Below, piece after piece: positions 54,183 to 63,991 of a DNA stretch of 64,000 bases. The position numbers and the translations under genes were made by a program. The notes beneath the pieces were generated by a model. It made no database searches. It saw only the letters and a list, made by a program, of their open reading frames with translations, and was not told the origin of the DNA. Position 1 is the stretch's first letter. Every line of letters starts with the position of its first letter. Source of the stretch: DASWJZ01 sp963846475 (GTDB lineage Bacteria; Pseudomonadota; Alphaproteobacteria; Rhizobiales; Afifellaceae). The stretch covers positions 2,666,001 to 2,730,000 of the forward strand of contig CAWJVZ010000004.1 of the NCBI GenBank assembly GCA_963846475.1. The letters run 5' to 3'.

Positions 54183-54546
54183 TCTACCCTCGCTCTCGGA
54201 CAAAACCGGGCACGCGCCTTGGGTGCCTTCAACCTCTGATCGGGTACTTGGCCGTTCGGCCAGTGCTACCGATCCCATTCAGTTGTCCTTATCGCGACCC
54301 AGGGGGCAAACGCAACTGGTCACGGGACAAGAAATACAAGTTATACAACCTGCATATGCCGCCTCTGCCGATCTTGCTGGAGTCTTGGTCGCCGACGAAG
54401 GAGGCCGCCGCACATCGCGTAGATCCAGCAATACGTGGTTCGCGGGGGCGCGCCTGATTCCGGCTGGCGCGTCGCCCTTCCGACCGTTAGAGATGCGACG
54501 GCCTCGCGAGGCTCGCTTGTTTCTGGGTCGGAGCGGCAGAGGAGCA
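54183..54546. other. Intergenic region between the divergent XRE and MCGACG genes
   Basis: About 364 bases with no convincing gene. It should hold the XRE promoter at its left end. A short perfect stem (TGGCCG, 2-base loop, CGGCCA) lies near 54259, and an AT-richer strip near 54325-54360. I see no clear operator. Confidence 0.5.
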
Positions 54547-54879
54547 ATGTGCGGCGCTTGCGGCATCCTGGGCGGCGGACCGGATTGGGTCGAGCGCGTC
54601 GGCGATCCGGAAACGCCCGGAGCCTCGGGCCGGACCCGGCTAGCCGAGCGGCAGCGGCGGATGGCGCTGGTGAATCGTCTGCTTGCCGCAGGCGGCGTGC
54701 GATTGAGCGAGCAGGGCAGCCAGCTCATCGTGCGGAGCGCAACCGGCCGTGCCAAGCTGGTTACGAATCTCGCGCACGTCTGGGCGGCGGCCGATCTTCT
54801 CGGGCGAAAAGAGGTGGACCCGCTCGACGCAGCGTTCCTGACAACTCTGAAGGCGAGCGTCGGCAATTCCGCATCGTGA
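54547..54879 (+). CDS. Conserved hypothetical protein with N-terminal MCGACG motif
   Basis: Protein of 110 residues that begins MCGACGILGGGPDWVERVGD, with two cysteines in a C-x-x-C arrangement at the extreme N-terminus (residues 2 and 5), then a helical, Arg-rich body (RTRLAERQRRMALVNRLLAAGGVRL) and a C-terminal NLAHVWAAADLLGRKEVDPLDAAFL. The start has GAGGAGC directly upstream. It lies 13 bases before the CobW-type GTPase gene, and the N-terminal cysteine pair suggests that it may be the metal client or acceptor of that GTPase (inference). I do not know a name for the family. Confidence 0.7.
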   Translation: MCGACGILGGGPDWVERVGDPETPGASGRTRLAERQRRMALVNRLLAAGGVRLSEQGSQLIVRSATGRAKLVTNLAHVWAAADLLGRKEVDPLDAAFLTTLKASVGNSAS

Positions 54880-54892
54880 CGACAGAACGCCC

Positions 54893-55894
54893 GTGACGGT
54901 GCTGACCGGTTTTCTGGGAAGCGGCAAGACCACGCTGCTGCGCCGGTTGCTTAGCGCCGACTACATGGATCGCACCGCCGTGGTGATCAACGAGTTCGGC
55001 GAGGTCGGGCTCGACCACCTTCTGGTCAGGAGCGTGACCGACAACGCCGTGGTCCTGCAGAACGGCTGCATCTGCTGCACCATCCGCGCCGACATTCAGA
55101 CCAGCTTTCGGGAGCTGATCGACGGTCGTTCCTCGGGAGAGGTCCCGCCCTTCGACAGGATCGTCGTGGAGACGACGGGGCTCGCCGATCCGGTGCCCAT
55201 CGTGCAGACGCTCGTCGGCGATCCGATGCTCAGGCACCAGACAAGGATGGCGAATGTCGTTGCGACCATCGACGCGGTGCTCGGGCTGAGGCAGCTCGGC
55301 GACCATCCGGAATCGCTGCGCCAGGCAGCGATCGCGGATTGCCTGGTGCTGACGAAAGCCGACATTGCAGAGCCACAGGCGGCGGATTTGTTGCGATCCA
55401 GGCTCGCCTCGCTCAATCCGACGGCGCAGATATTCGAAAGCGGACGGGTCTCCGTTTCGGCCCTGGTTAGAGAAGACGCCTTCGATCCTCGATCGAAGAG
55501 CGATGAAGTCCGCCGATGGCTGACCGCTTTACCCATCCCGACGGATGGGCCGGACCGCGATCCCGGCAATGACGCGCATTTCAGGCACGATCACGAGATC
55601 AGAAGCTTTGTGCTGCGCACCGACCGCCCGATCGATTGGACCGCGTTCGGTGTCTGGCTGTCGGCCCTGGTCCATCGCCATGGGCGAAGGGTGCTGCGCA
55701 TCAAAGGTCTTCTGAACGTGCCCGACGCCGATGGACCTGTCGTGCTGAACACCGTCGAGAACATCGTCCACCGGCCGTTTCATCTGGATGAATGGCCGGA
55801 CAGTGATCGCTCCACGCGCATTGTCTTTATCGTACAGGGCCTCGACCCTGCTACGATCCGCCGGTCGTTGCATGGCTTCCTGGACGCCGCCTGA
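54893..55894 (+). CDS. CobW/COG0523-family GTPase (metal chaperone type)
   Basis: G3E GTPase of 333 residues. Walker A is VTVLTGFLGSGKTTLLRRLL at the N-terminus, then VVINEFGEVGLDHLLV, the metal-binding NGCICCTIRADI (the CxCC motif of the family), VETTGLADPVPIVQTLV (Walker B/switch) and VLTKADIAE (guanine specificity). The CobW C-terminal domain follows, ending VFIVQGLDPATIRRSL. The start is GTG 54893, the only candidate. Members deliver Zn or other metals to client enzymes; the client may be the product of the gene just upstream. Confidence 0.92.
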   Translation: MTVLTGFLGSGKTTLLRRLLSADYMDRTAVVINEFGEVGLDHLLVRSVTDNAVVLQNGCICCTIRADIQTSFRELIDGRSSGEVPPFDRIVVETTGLADPVPIVQTLVGDPMLRHQTRMANVVATIDAVLGLRQLGDHPESLRQAAIADCLVLTKADIAEPQAADLLRSRLASLNPTAQIFESGRVSVSALVREDAFDPRSKSDEVRRWLTALPIPTDGPDRDPGNDAHFRHDHEIRSFVLRTDRPIDWTAFGVWLSALVHRHGRRVLRIKGLLNVPDADGPVVLNTVENIVHRPFHLDEWPDSDRSTRIVFIVQGLDPATIRRSLHGFLDAA

Positions 55895-55909
55895 CGGCTG
55901 TGTCAGGCG
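55888..55909. terminator. Stem-loop between convergent CobW and RidA genes
   Basis: Perfect 8-base-pair stem (CGCCTGAC) with a 6-base loop, spanning the CobW stop and lying between convergent genes. Followed by ATTCCTTC rather than a long T-run, so termination strength is uncertain. Confidence 0.45.
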
Positions 55910-55961
55910 ATTCCTTCGCGCTGCCCCAGCCGCTTCCCGTGGACATTGTAAGCGCCAGTCG

Positions 55962-56312
55962 CTAATCGAGCGCTGCGGTCACCATGATCTCGACCAGAAT
56001 GTCGGGATGGGCGAGCAGCGCCTGGACGGTGGCGCGCGCCGGCGTATTGCCGGGGGCCACCCAGGCGTCCCAGACGGAGTTCATCTCGGCGAAGCGGCCC
56101 ATGTCCGTCAGCCAGATATTGGCCGACAGAAGCTTGGATTTATCGGTGCCCGCCTCGGCCAGGTAGGCGTCGATCTTGGCGAGAACCTGCCGGGTCTGCT
56201 CGGGCACGGACTGGACCAGATCGTCCGCCGTCAGGCCGGCGAGATAGACCGTGTCGCCGTGCACCACGATCTGGCTCATGCGGGGGCCGACCCGCAGGCG
56301 TTTCACTGGCAT
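55962..56312 (-). CDS. RidA/YjgF/Rid family protein
   Basis: Trimeric Rid-family protein of 116 residues, related to the imine/enamine deaminase RidA. Core: GDTVYLAGLTADDL, QTRQVLAKIDAYLAEAGTDKSKLLSANIWLTDMGRFAEMNSVWDAWVAPGNTPARATVQALLAHPDILVEIMVTAAL, with the conserved Arg in PARA that binds the carboxylate in RidA. It is single-gene and convergent to the CobW gene. Which reactive intermediate it clears is unknown. Confidence 0.9.
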   Translation of the reverse strand: MPVKRLRVGPRMSQIVVHGDTVYLAGLTADDLVQSVPEQTRQVLAKIDAYLAEAGTDKSKLLSANIWLTDMGRFAEMNSVWDAWVAPGNTPARATVQALLAHPDILVEIMVTAALD

Positions 56313-56467
56313 CTTGTTCTCCTCGTTCCGTCCGCGCTCTTCAGGCGGGCCGTCTCCGATAGCAGAGCTTCCTCGGCCTGGGCACAGATAATCGCCGGCC
56401 CCGCGACGTCGAGCCTGGCGGCCGCCTGCAATTCTGAACGTCTCCGACCAAATCCCGGCGCCGTGCC

Positions 56468-57339
56468 TTATCGCCTAACACGGGCGGTGACGTAGTAGAG
56501 CCGGCTCGGAATTTCGATTCCGCTCTCAGTCGCGTAGGTCGCCAGCTCCTTGGTGAGCTCGGCGCGCAGCAGGGCGACAGTGGCAGCGTCCGGCTGCCGC
56601 TCGGCGATCAGCCGCGACACCGGCCCCAATTCGATTGAGAACGCCGCCTGTTCCTGCGCCGTAGCGCAACCGAGCAGCGGCGGCTGCCGTGTCTCGATAC
56701 GGACATCGCTCCAGCCGGCGCCAGTGAGGATGTCGCCCACATATTCGGGCTCGCTGAACGCCAGCGGTCCCGGTGCGCGCGGCGGCGGCGGCTCGGCCGG
56801 CCCCAGGTGGCGCGTGGCAATCTGCATCGGCAGGAGGAAGAACGGATTGTCGGCTAGCGGCGCCCAGCACACGAAGGCGAGCCGTCCGCCGGGTCGCAGC
56901 GGCCGGCGCAGGTTGGCGAAGGCAGCCGTCGGGTCGGCGAAGAACATCACCCCGAATCGCGATACCAGGAGGTCGAAGGCGTCCTCCGCGAATTCGTGCG
57001 ACTGCGCGTCGGCCTGCACCAGGTCGACATTGCGAACTCCCGCCGCCGCGATACGCTGCCGCGCCAGCTCCAGCATCGGAGCCGAGACATCGCAGCCGAG
57101 CACGCGCCCCTTTTCGCCAACGGCCGCCGCCAGCCGCAGCAGCGTAGCGCCGGTGCCGCAGCCGACATCGAGCGCTGCCTCGCCGGCCTGTGGGGCGGCG
57201 GTCTGCAGCAGCAGGTCGGCCACGACCTCGAGCTGCCGGTCGATGGCTCCCTGGTGCCGCACCCACTTCTCGCCGGCGGCGGAGTTCCAGGTACCTGAGC
57301 CTGGGCCTCGTTCTCCCCGACTGCACAATCTGTCATCAT
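56468..57339 (-). CDS. Class I SAM-dependent methyltransferase (frameshift near the N-terminus)
   Basis: Methyltransferase of about 290 residues once repaired. SAM-binding motif I: AALDVGCGTGATLLRLAAAVG; then GCDVSAPMLELARQRIAAAGVRNVDLVQADAQ and FDLLVSRFGVMFFADPTAAFANLRRPLRPGGRLAFVCWAPL, the UbiE/MenG-like group. The start MMTDCAVGENEAQAQ (ATG 57339) is one frame away from WNSAAGEKWVRHQGAIDRQ; one missing base near 57288 would join them. The ATGs at 57339 and 57336 are both possible. The substrate is unknown. Confidence 0.82.
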
Positions 57340-57551
57340 GCTCCGTCTCCTGCACGTTATCTGCGGCCGGCGCCAAGCGGCTGCCGATGTGTTCGCAGCG
57401 TGACACCGACGCTGCGGTTTGCTCTGCTGCCCTCAGGATTGCCGGGACCAAACGGAGCTTCCGGGTGGAGAAAGCGGTCGGGCTACCCATCTCGGCAGCG
57501 GGCGGAGGGGAAACGCCGCGCGAATATGGCTTCCAAGCGAAAGGACAGGCG

Positions 57552-58025
57552 ATGGCCAAGAACACGATCTGCCTATGGTACGACAAGGACGCCGAGGCGG
57601 CAGCCCGATTTTATGCCGAGACCTTTCCCGACAGCGCATTGGGTGCCGTCCTCCGTGCGCCCAGCGACTACCCCTCCGGCAAGGAAGGCAATGTCCTGGT
57701 GGTCGAATTCACAGTCGCCGGGATACCCTGCATCGGCCTCAACGGCGGTCCAGCGTTCAAGCACAGCGAAGCTTTCTCTTTCCAGATCGCTACCGACGAT
57801 CAGGAAGAGACCGATCGCTACTGGAACGCCATCGTCGACCATGGCGGTCAGGAAAGCGAGTGCGGCTGGTGCAAGGACAAGTGGGGCATCTCCTGGCAAA
57901 TCACGCCGCGGGTGCTGACCGAGGCGCTGGCGGCCGGCGGCGCCGAGGCGAAGCGTGCGTTCGATGCGATGATGACCATGAAGAAAATCGACGTCGGCGC
58001 GATCGAGGCGGCACGGCGCGGCTGA
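57552..58025 (+). CDS. VOC-family protein, PhnB / 3-demethylubiquinone methyltransferase-like
   Basis: Protein of 157 residues of the vicinal-oxygen-chelate superfamily: ICLWYDKDAEAAARFYAETFPDSALGAVLRAP, then VLVVEFTVAGIPCIGLNGGPAFKHSEAFSFQIATDDQEETDRYWNAIVDHGGQESECGWCKDKWGISWQITPRVL, the characteristic PhnB-like ending. Despite the Pfam name, these are generally not methyltransferases. ATG 57552 follows AAAGGACAGGCG. Function unknown; it is the first of two rightward genes. Confidence 0.9.
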   Translation: MAKNTICLWYDKDAEAAARFYAETFPDSALGAVLRAPSDYPSGKEGNVLVVEFTVAGIPCIGLNGGPAFKHSEAFSFQIATDDQEETDRYWNAIVDHGGQESECGWCKDKWGISWQITPRVLTEALAAGGAEAKRAFDAMMTMKKIDVGAIEAARRG

Positions 58026-58075
58026 CGCTTCCAAGGAGCTGCGGTGGACATGGCGGGATCTCCCGCCAGCCGAAT

Positions 58076-58711
58076 ATGCGCCGAACCGCCCCTGCCGCAG
58101 ACCGCAACAAGGAGCCGATCCTGGCGGTCCTTCGACGTGTTCTGCCGGAGAGTGGTCTCGTGCTGGAGGTCGCCAGCGGGACCGGTCAGCACGTCGTCCA
58201 TTTCGCGCGGGCGCTCCCGCATCTGCAATGGCAGCCGAGCGACCCTGACCCGCAGGCGCGTTCGTCGATTGCTGCTTGGATCGCTGACGAGCGTCTTGCC
58301 AACGTCCGCCCACCGCTGGACTTGGATGTTGGATCAGCGGCCTGGCCCATCGGTCGAGCGGATGCGGTGGTCTGCATCAACATGATCCACATCTCGCCTT
58401 GGGCAGCGACCCTGAGCCTCATGGCAGGCTCGGCGCGGCTGTTGCCCGTGCAGGGATTGCTTTTCCTCTATGGTCCGTTCCGCCGGCTGGACCGTGAGAC
58501 GGCGCCCAGCAATGAGGCGTTCGATGCTCAGCTGCGTCGGCAGAACCGCGAATGGGGTCTCCGCGATCTGGAGGCGGTGGTGAAGGTCGCGGAGGAGAAC
58601 GGCCTCTCTCTGATCGAGATCGCGGAGATGCCTGCGAACAACCTCTCTGTCGTATTCCGAAGAGGTCCGCCGCAGGCGCGTGGACAAGCCTGCGCACTTG
58701 CCCAGGCTTGA
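58076..58711 (+). CDS. DUF938 family methyltransferase-like protein
   Basis: Protein of 211 residues. DUF938 motifs in order: PILAVLRRVLPESGLVLEVASGTGQHVVHFARALPHLQWQPSDPDPQARSSIAAW (SAM site ASGTGQH), then RADAVVCINMIHISPWAATLSLMAGSARLL, GLLFLYGPFRR and REWGLRDLEAV. The start MRRTAPAADRNKEP at ATG 58076 is the usual family beginning. It is a predicted SAM-dependent methyltransferase of unknown substrate, 50 bases after the VOC gene. Confidence 0.88.
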   Translation: MRRTAPAADRNKEPILAVLRRVLPESGLVLEVASGTGQHVVHFARALPHLQWQPSDPDPQARSSIAAWIADERLANVRPPLDLDVGSAAWPIGRADAVVCINMIHISPWAATLSLMAGSARLLPVQGLLFLYGPFRRLDRETAPSNEAFDAQLRRQNREWGLRDLEAVVKVAEENGLSLIEIAEMPANNLSVVFRRGPPQARGQACALAQA

Positions 58712-58854
58712 CCGCGCCTGCCGGATTAACCACCGGTCGGCAATGGCCGGGACTTTTCATCGGATTTGATTGAAAGGTTGTTCGGCCCTGCTGGTGGAAC
58801 TGCAAGGACGGCGGATTCGTCCGCAAAGGCTGGCCTAAGTCCAGCTGGGGCCGC

Positions 58855-58928
58855 GGGCGATTAGCTCAGGGTAGAGCGTCCCCTTTACATGGGGAAGGTC
58901 GCAGGTTCGAATCCTGCATTGCCCACCA
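58855..58928 (+). tRNA. tRNA-Val (anticodon TAC), CCA encoded
   Basis: A complete cloverleaf of 74 bases. Acceptor stem GGGCGAT pairs with ATTGCCC, followed by A and an encoded CCA. D stem GCTC/GAGC; anticodon stem TCCCC/GGGGA with loop TTTACAT, so anticodon TAC (valine); T stem GCAGG/CCTGC with loop TTCGAAT. The D loop (AGGGTA, six bases) is one base or more shorter than usual, which may be another missing base in this sequence or a real feature. No other tRNA is close by. Confidence 0.88.
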
Positions 58929-59092
58929 AATTCCCTCACTCCCTGCCGTTCCTCAGGCCCCTGCCGCTACCAGCTCGTCCCATAAAGTCGCGACGGAGAA
59001 AGCTGGAGGTTTCGCAACAGAGCGGCTCGCATTATCAACGTGCGAAATCGGCCAGAGCGCGGGGCGTGCGACGGCAAAACGCGAGGGCGATC

Positions 59093-59903
59093 ATGTCATA
59101 CAGGAACCGGCTTGGCGGGCACACCAACACCTATCACACCTACAGTCTGGAGGAGGCGCTCGAGGGGATCGCCGCGGCGGGCTACAAATACGTGGAGCTC
59201 ACCGCGGTGCGCGGCTGGACGGAGCACGTGCCGCTCGAAGCCGATGCGAAGACGCTCGGCGGCATCCAGCGGATGATGAACCGGCTCGGCCTCGTGCCGA
59301 TCTCGCTCTCCGGCCACTCCGACCTCACCACCAAGGACGGCTTGGCGCTCGGTCTGCAGGCGCTCGATCTTTGCGAGCGGATGGGCATCGACATCATGAA
59401 CACCGCGATCGGCGGCCACTACAGCGAGGAGGAGGACGAGGAAGCCTTCATGGGCAATATCCATGAGCTCGCCGACGCAGCAGCCGCCCGCGACATCCGC
59501 CTCGGCATCGAGATACACGGCGAGATCACCAAGTCCGCCAAGGCGGCCATCCCGGTGCTCGAACGGATCGACCGGCCGAACGTGCTGATCAACTACGATA
59601 CCGCCAATGTCGAGTTCTACGGCGGCGTGAAGGCGGTCGACGATCTGCCGGCGGCGCTGCCGAAGCTCGTCCACTGCCATCTCAAGGACAAGCGCGGCGA
59701 GGGCCGCGTCTGGGACTTCCCGGCGATCGGCGAAGGCCATGTCGACTTCAAGCGCGTGCTCGACATCATGGCGAAAGGCGGCTTCAGCGGCCCGATGAGC
59801 GTCGAGATCGAATTCGACGGACAAGCAGTGGCCGCCGCTCGCCGAAGTCAACCGGGCGATGAAGGCTTCGTACGACAAGCTCGCTTCACTCGGCCTGTCG
59901 TAA
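59093..59903 (+). CDS. Sugar phosphate isomerase/epimerase-like TIM-barrel protein (one frameshift)
   Basis: Xylose-isomerase-like TIM barrel of about 269 residues. Metal-site elements: GIEIHGEITKSAKAAI (Glu), VLINYDTANVEFYGG (Asp), LVHCHLKDKRG (His) and MSVEIEFDG (Glu). The frame breaks at about 59820, where one extra base (GACGGACAAG for GACGGCAAG) hides the end KQWPPLAEVNRAMKASYDKLASLGLS, which is present in the next frame with a TAA at 59901-59903. ATG 59093 has GAGGG upstream. Lies 12 bases before a Gfo/Idh dehydrogenase gene, a common pair for sugar or inositol catabolism. Confidence 0.88.
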
Positions 59904-59914
59904 AGCTCGCCTTC

Positions 59915-60907
59915 ATGAAGATCGGAATCCTCGGCTCGGGCTTCATGGGCCGAACCCATGCCCGGGCCTATGCCAAGATCCCGCGGCGTCAGCGTCGCGG
60001 CAGTGTCGTCGCGGCATCTCGAAAAGGCCGAGAACCTCGCTCAGCGAAGTCGGCGCTCGCGCCACGACGGATGACCGTTCCATCATCGAGGATCCGTCGA
60101 TCGAGGCGATAAGCAACACGCTGCCGACCCACCTGCACGCCGAAGCCACGATCGCGGCGCTGAAGGCCGGCAAGCACGTCCTTCTCGAAAAGCCGTTCGC
60201 GCTCACCGCCGCCGACTGCGACGGCATGATGGAAACCGCTGAGAAGACCGGCCGGACGCTCATGGTCGCGCATGTCCTCCGCTTCTGGGGCGAATATGTT
60301 TCGCTGGTCGAGTTCGTGCATAGCCGGCAAGCTCGGCAAGCCGATTTCGGCGGTGGCGACGCGGCTTTCGCAGCTCCCGGCCTGGGCCGACTGGTTCCTC
60401 AACCCGGCCTGGAGCGGCGGCGCGGTGCTCGACCTGTGCGTCCACGATTTCGACGCGCTCAACTGGCTCTTCGGCGCGCCGAAATCGGTCTATGCCCGCG
60501 GCGCAGAACTGCAGCCGGGCCTTTGGAACGACGTCCATGCGCTCGTCGACTATGGCGGCGTAAACGGCTTCGTCGAGGGCAGCGAGTTCATGCCTCAGGG
60601 CTATCCGTTCACGGCGGCGCTTAAGGTCCTCGCTGAGGGTGGAGTTGTGGAGTTCCTGTTCCGCGCCGGCGGCGTGAGCGTGGAGATGGGCGGCGGGGCG
60701 TCGCTCATCGTCCACGAGGCCGGCAAGGCCTATCCGCTGACGCCTCGGCCCGGCGATCCCTACGACAACCAGGCCGCCTATTTCGTGGACTGCCTGCGGA
60801 AGGGGATCACGCCGGCGCTCGGCACCCCGGAGCAGGCGCGGCTCGCCGTCGCGACGGCGGACGCGGCGCGGCGATCGCTGGAGAGCGGCGCCGTGGTCCA
60901 CCTGTGA
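59915..60907 (+). CDS. Gfo/Idh/MocA family oxidoreductase (three frameshifts)
   Basis: Dehydrogenase of about 329 residues when repaired. The N-terminal Rossmann motif MKIGILGSGFMGRTHARAYAKI is in the first frame. EDPSIEAISNTLPTHLHAEATIAALKAGKHVLLEKPFALTAADCD, with the conserved Glu-Lys-Pro, follows after two breaks (near 59983 and 60040), and GKLGKPISAVATRLSQLP with AVLDLCVHDFDALNWLFG after a third (near 60330, AGCCGG for AGCGG). All three are single extra bases, so the gene is probably whole in reality. Substrate unknown, probably a sugar or polyol handled with the TIM-barrel protein upstream. Confidence 0.85.
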
Positions 60908-61073
60908 GGAAGCTCCTGAAGGCCTAGAGCGTCTTGTTGCATTCAGCCGTTCTTGCGTCGTGCTGACTTTCCCCGCTCCTGCAACAGTTGACCCGGAGCT
61001 TTCTTGTTGCCCATCTTGTGCGGTCGGCGTCATGGCCGGGTCGAGGCGCTGATTTTGCGCAAGGGGAAGAGGC

Positions 61074-63357
61074 ATGGGCGCCAACCGCTGGGGTCGGTTC
61101 TCCGATTGGGACGAGCGCCCGCTCCGCCTCGATAAATTCGCCGTCGAGGACGCCGAGAACGGGTTTTCTGCCTTCTCCAGCCCGCACGACCCGAAGCCCG
61201 GCATCGCCATCGAGAACGGCCGCGTCGCCGTGATGGACGGCGTCGGCGCGGCCGATTTCGACATGATCGACCTCTTCATCGCCCGCTACCACATCGATCC
61301 GGCGGTCGCGCCGGAGGCGATGGCGATCCCCTCGCCCCAGATCGCCCGCATGCTCGTCGACATGAATGTGCCGCGCTCCGAGCTGGTTCGCCTCGCGCAT
61401 GGCCTGACGCCCGCAAAGCTCGCGGAGGTGGTCGCCGAGCTGAACGCGCTGGAAATCGCCTTCGCCTATTCCAAGATGCGGGCGCGGAAGACGCCGGGCA
61501 ACCAGGCGCATGTGACGAACGCCAAGGACGACCCGCTGCAGCTGGCGGCGGATGCCGCGATCGCCGTTGCCCTCGGCTTCGACGAGATCGAGACGACCAT
61601 GCGCGTGTCGCGGAATGCCTGGGCCAATGCGGTTGCCTGCTGCGTCGGCGCCTCGGTCGGCCGCGCCGGCACTTTGTTCCAGTGCTCCAGCGAGGAGGCG
61701 GAAGAGCTCGCAGATCGGCATGGCCGGGTTCACCTCCTACGCCGAGACGGTCTCGGTCTACGGCACCGAGCGCGCCTTCATCGACGGCGACGACACGCCA
61801 TGGTCGAAGGCCTTCCTCGCCGCCGCCTACGCCTCGCGCGGCATCAAGATGCGCTGCACCTCGGGCGCCGGCTCGGAGCTCCTGATGGGGTTTCACCAGT
61901 CGAAGTCGCTGCTCTATCTCGAAGCGCGCTGCCTCTGCCTGCAGCGCGGCATGGGCGTGCAGGGCACGCAGAACGGCGGCATCGACGGCGCGCCGCTCAC
62001 CGCCACCATGCCGGGCGGCGTGCGCGAGCTGATGGCGGAGAACCTCCTCGCCGTCTGGCTCGACCTCGAATGCGCCTCCGGCAACGACGCCCGCTCCGAC
62101 CGAATCGGAGATCCGCGTCGGCGCCAAGATCCTGCCCTACCTCATCGCCGGCTCCGACCTGATCTGCTCCGGCTTCGGCTCGATCCTGAAATACGACAAT
62201 TCCTTCAATCCCTCGCTGCTGAACGGCGAGGAGCTGGAGGATTTTCTCGTCCTGCAGCGCGATTTCGAGGCCGACGGCGGGCTGACGCCGATCGCCGAGG
62301 ACCGGCGCTCGACCTCCGGCGCCGCGCCGTCGAGGCGATCTCCGCCGTCTTCGAAGAGCTCGACCTCGGCCGCCCGACCGCTGCGATGCGGGAGAGCGTG
62401 CTCATGGCCTCCGGCTCCGACGACACGCAGAGCTACCGGCCGCGCGACGTGGCGATCATCTCCGAGGCGATCCGGCGCGAAAGGCATCGACGTCGTCGAC
62501 GTGATCCGGGCGCTGCACAAGCGCGGCTTCACCGAGGAGGCGGAGAACCTTCTCTTCCTGGTAAAACTCAGGATTTCCGGCGACTACCTGCAGACCTCCG
62601 CCGTCGTTCGCGACGGGCGCGTCCTCGGCGCCGTCAACGACCCGAACGACTATCGCGGGCCCGGGCACCGGCTACCGCGTCTCCGAGCCGCGGCGGCGCG
62701 AGATCAACGCCATCCGCGACGTGCTCGACCGCGAGACGGTGCTCGCCCAGGAGGCGGAATTCGCGCGCCATGCCGCAGGCGCCCTGTCGCTCCGGCGCAT
62801 GGGCGCGGCCCGCCGCGGCTCCGACAAGCGCGAGGTGGTGATCGGCGTCTCGCCGGCCTTCGGCGAAAAACTGTTCCGGACGCTGGGCGGCATTCCGCTG
62901 TCGGAACTGCTGCAGGAGATGGTCGCCGGCATCGAAAGCGGCGGTGCCGCCGCCCGCATCGTGCGCATGCGCCACACCGCCGACACGTCCTTCTTGGGGC
63001 TCAGCGCGGCGCGGCTCTCCGGCTCCGGCATCGGCATCGGCATGCAGGCCAAGGGCACCGCCGTCATCCACCAGGCCGACCGGCTGCCGCACAACAATCT
63101 GGAGCTCTTCTCCAACGCCCCGATCACCCTGTTGCAGCACTATCGCCAGCTCGGCTTCAACGCGGCGCAATACGCGCAAGGCGAGCTGCCGCGAGCCGGT
63201 CGTCGTGCCGACGCGCGGCGAGGCGATGGGCTCCCGCTATCATGCGCGCGTGGCCCTGATCTACGCGATCGAGACCGCGCTGACCGCCGACGGCGCCGAG
63301 CCGGAGGAGATCGAATTCGCCAGCGCGAAGGAGCTGCGATGGGCGACCGCCCACTGA
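61074..63357 (+). CDS. B12-dependent diol/glycerol dehydratase, fused large and medium subunits (six frameshifts)
   Basis: Reconstructed, this is one ~759-residue chain. The first ~550 residues match the large subunit: NRWGRFSDWDERPLRLDKFA, LFIARYHIDPAVAPEAM, GTQNGGIDGAPLTATMPGG, YLQTSAVVRDGRVLGAVNDPNDYRGPGTGYRVS. The rest is the medium subunit: EVVIGVSPAFGEKLFRTLGGIPLSELLQEMVAGIESGG, SGSGIGIGMQAKGTAVIHQ, NNLELFSNAPITLLQHYRQLG. No stop separates the two parts in the corrected frame. Breaks near 61706, 62100, 62310, 62485, 62660 and 63190 are single bases, mostly insertions. The enzyme converts 1,2-diols or glycerol to aldehydes via adenosylcobalamin. The small-subunit gene overlaps its end by 19 bases. 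Confidence 0.85.
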
Positions 63358-63767
63358 GCGTGGCGGACTATCCGCTGGCGGAGAAGCGGCCCGAGCTGAT
63401 CGAGGGCCGGCGCGGCAAGCGCCTCGACGATATCACGCTCGAAGCGCTCGTCGCCGGCGACGTCGGGCTGGAGGATCTCCGCATCACCCCCGCCGCGCTG
63501 AAGCTGCAGGCGGAGATCGCCGGCGCCGCCGGCCGGCCGATGCTGGCGCAGAATTTCGAGCGCTCCGCCGAGCTGGTCGACGTGCCGCAGGACGTCCTCA
63601 TGCAGATCTACGAGCTGCTGCGGCCCGGCCGCGCCAAGGACAAGGCGCCGCTCCTCGCCGCCGCCGCGACGCTTCGCGACAAATATGGAGCGACGGCGAT
63701 GGCGCGCTTCGTCGAGGAAGCCGCCGAGGTCTACGAGCGCCGCGGCATCTTCACTCGCCGCTACTGA
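63339..63767 (+). CDS. Diol/glycerol dehydratase small subunit
   Basis: Protein of 142 residues matching the dehydratase small subunit: LSVADYPLAEKRPELIEGRRGKRLDDITLEALVAGDVGLEDLRITPAALKLQAEIAGAAGRPMLAQNFERSAELVDVPQDVLMQIYELLRPGRAK. The motif P-x-x-x-K-R-P-E-L and the QA-x-IA-x-x-AGR-x-x-L-x-x-NF-x-R-A-x-EL block are family hallmarks. It is intact and overlaps the large-medium gene by 19 bases, so it is translated together with it. Confidence 0.92.
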   Translation: MGDRPLSVADYPLAEKRPELIEGRRGKRLDDITLEALVAGDVGLEDLRITPAALKLQAEIAGAAGRPMLAQNFERSAELVDVPQDVLMQIYELLRPGRAKDKAPLLAAAATLRDKYGATAMARFVEEAAEVYERRGIFTRRY

Positions 63768-63991
63768 ATGCTCGGCGAACCCGCGAGGGGCTGAGAGCGC
63801 CGCCCCCGACCGGGTCAAGTTTGCGCCGCCTTCGGTCAAGACGGCCCTTGAAGCGGGTGGGATGCTAAGATGCCCGGAACCCGCCGCTATTGCACGTGCG
63901 GCCGGGCAGTGCTCATGATGACCGGCAAGAATATTGCTGTCGCCGAGAAGAAGAACGCGAGCGCGGCACAACTAGGGACGGGAGAACAGAG

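Noticed and set aside
58889..59092. Extended reading frame that would begin inside the tRNA gene and run into the TIM-barrel gene
   Set aside because: Its first part is tRNA sequence and spacer; the family start at ATG 59093 has a proper ribosome site.
60908..61073. Cobalamin riboswitch before the B12-dependent dehydratase
   Set aside because: The gap is too short (166 bases) for a full element, and I could not find the B12-box-like core.
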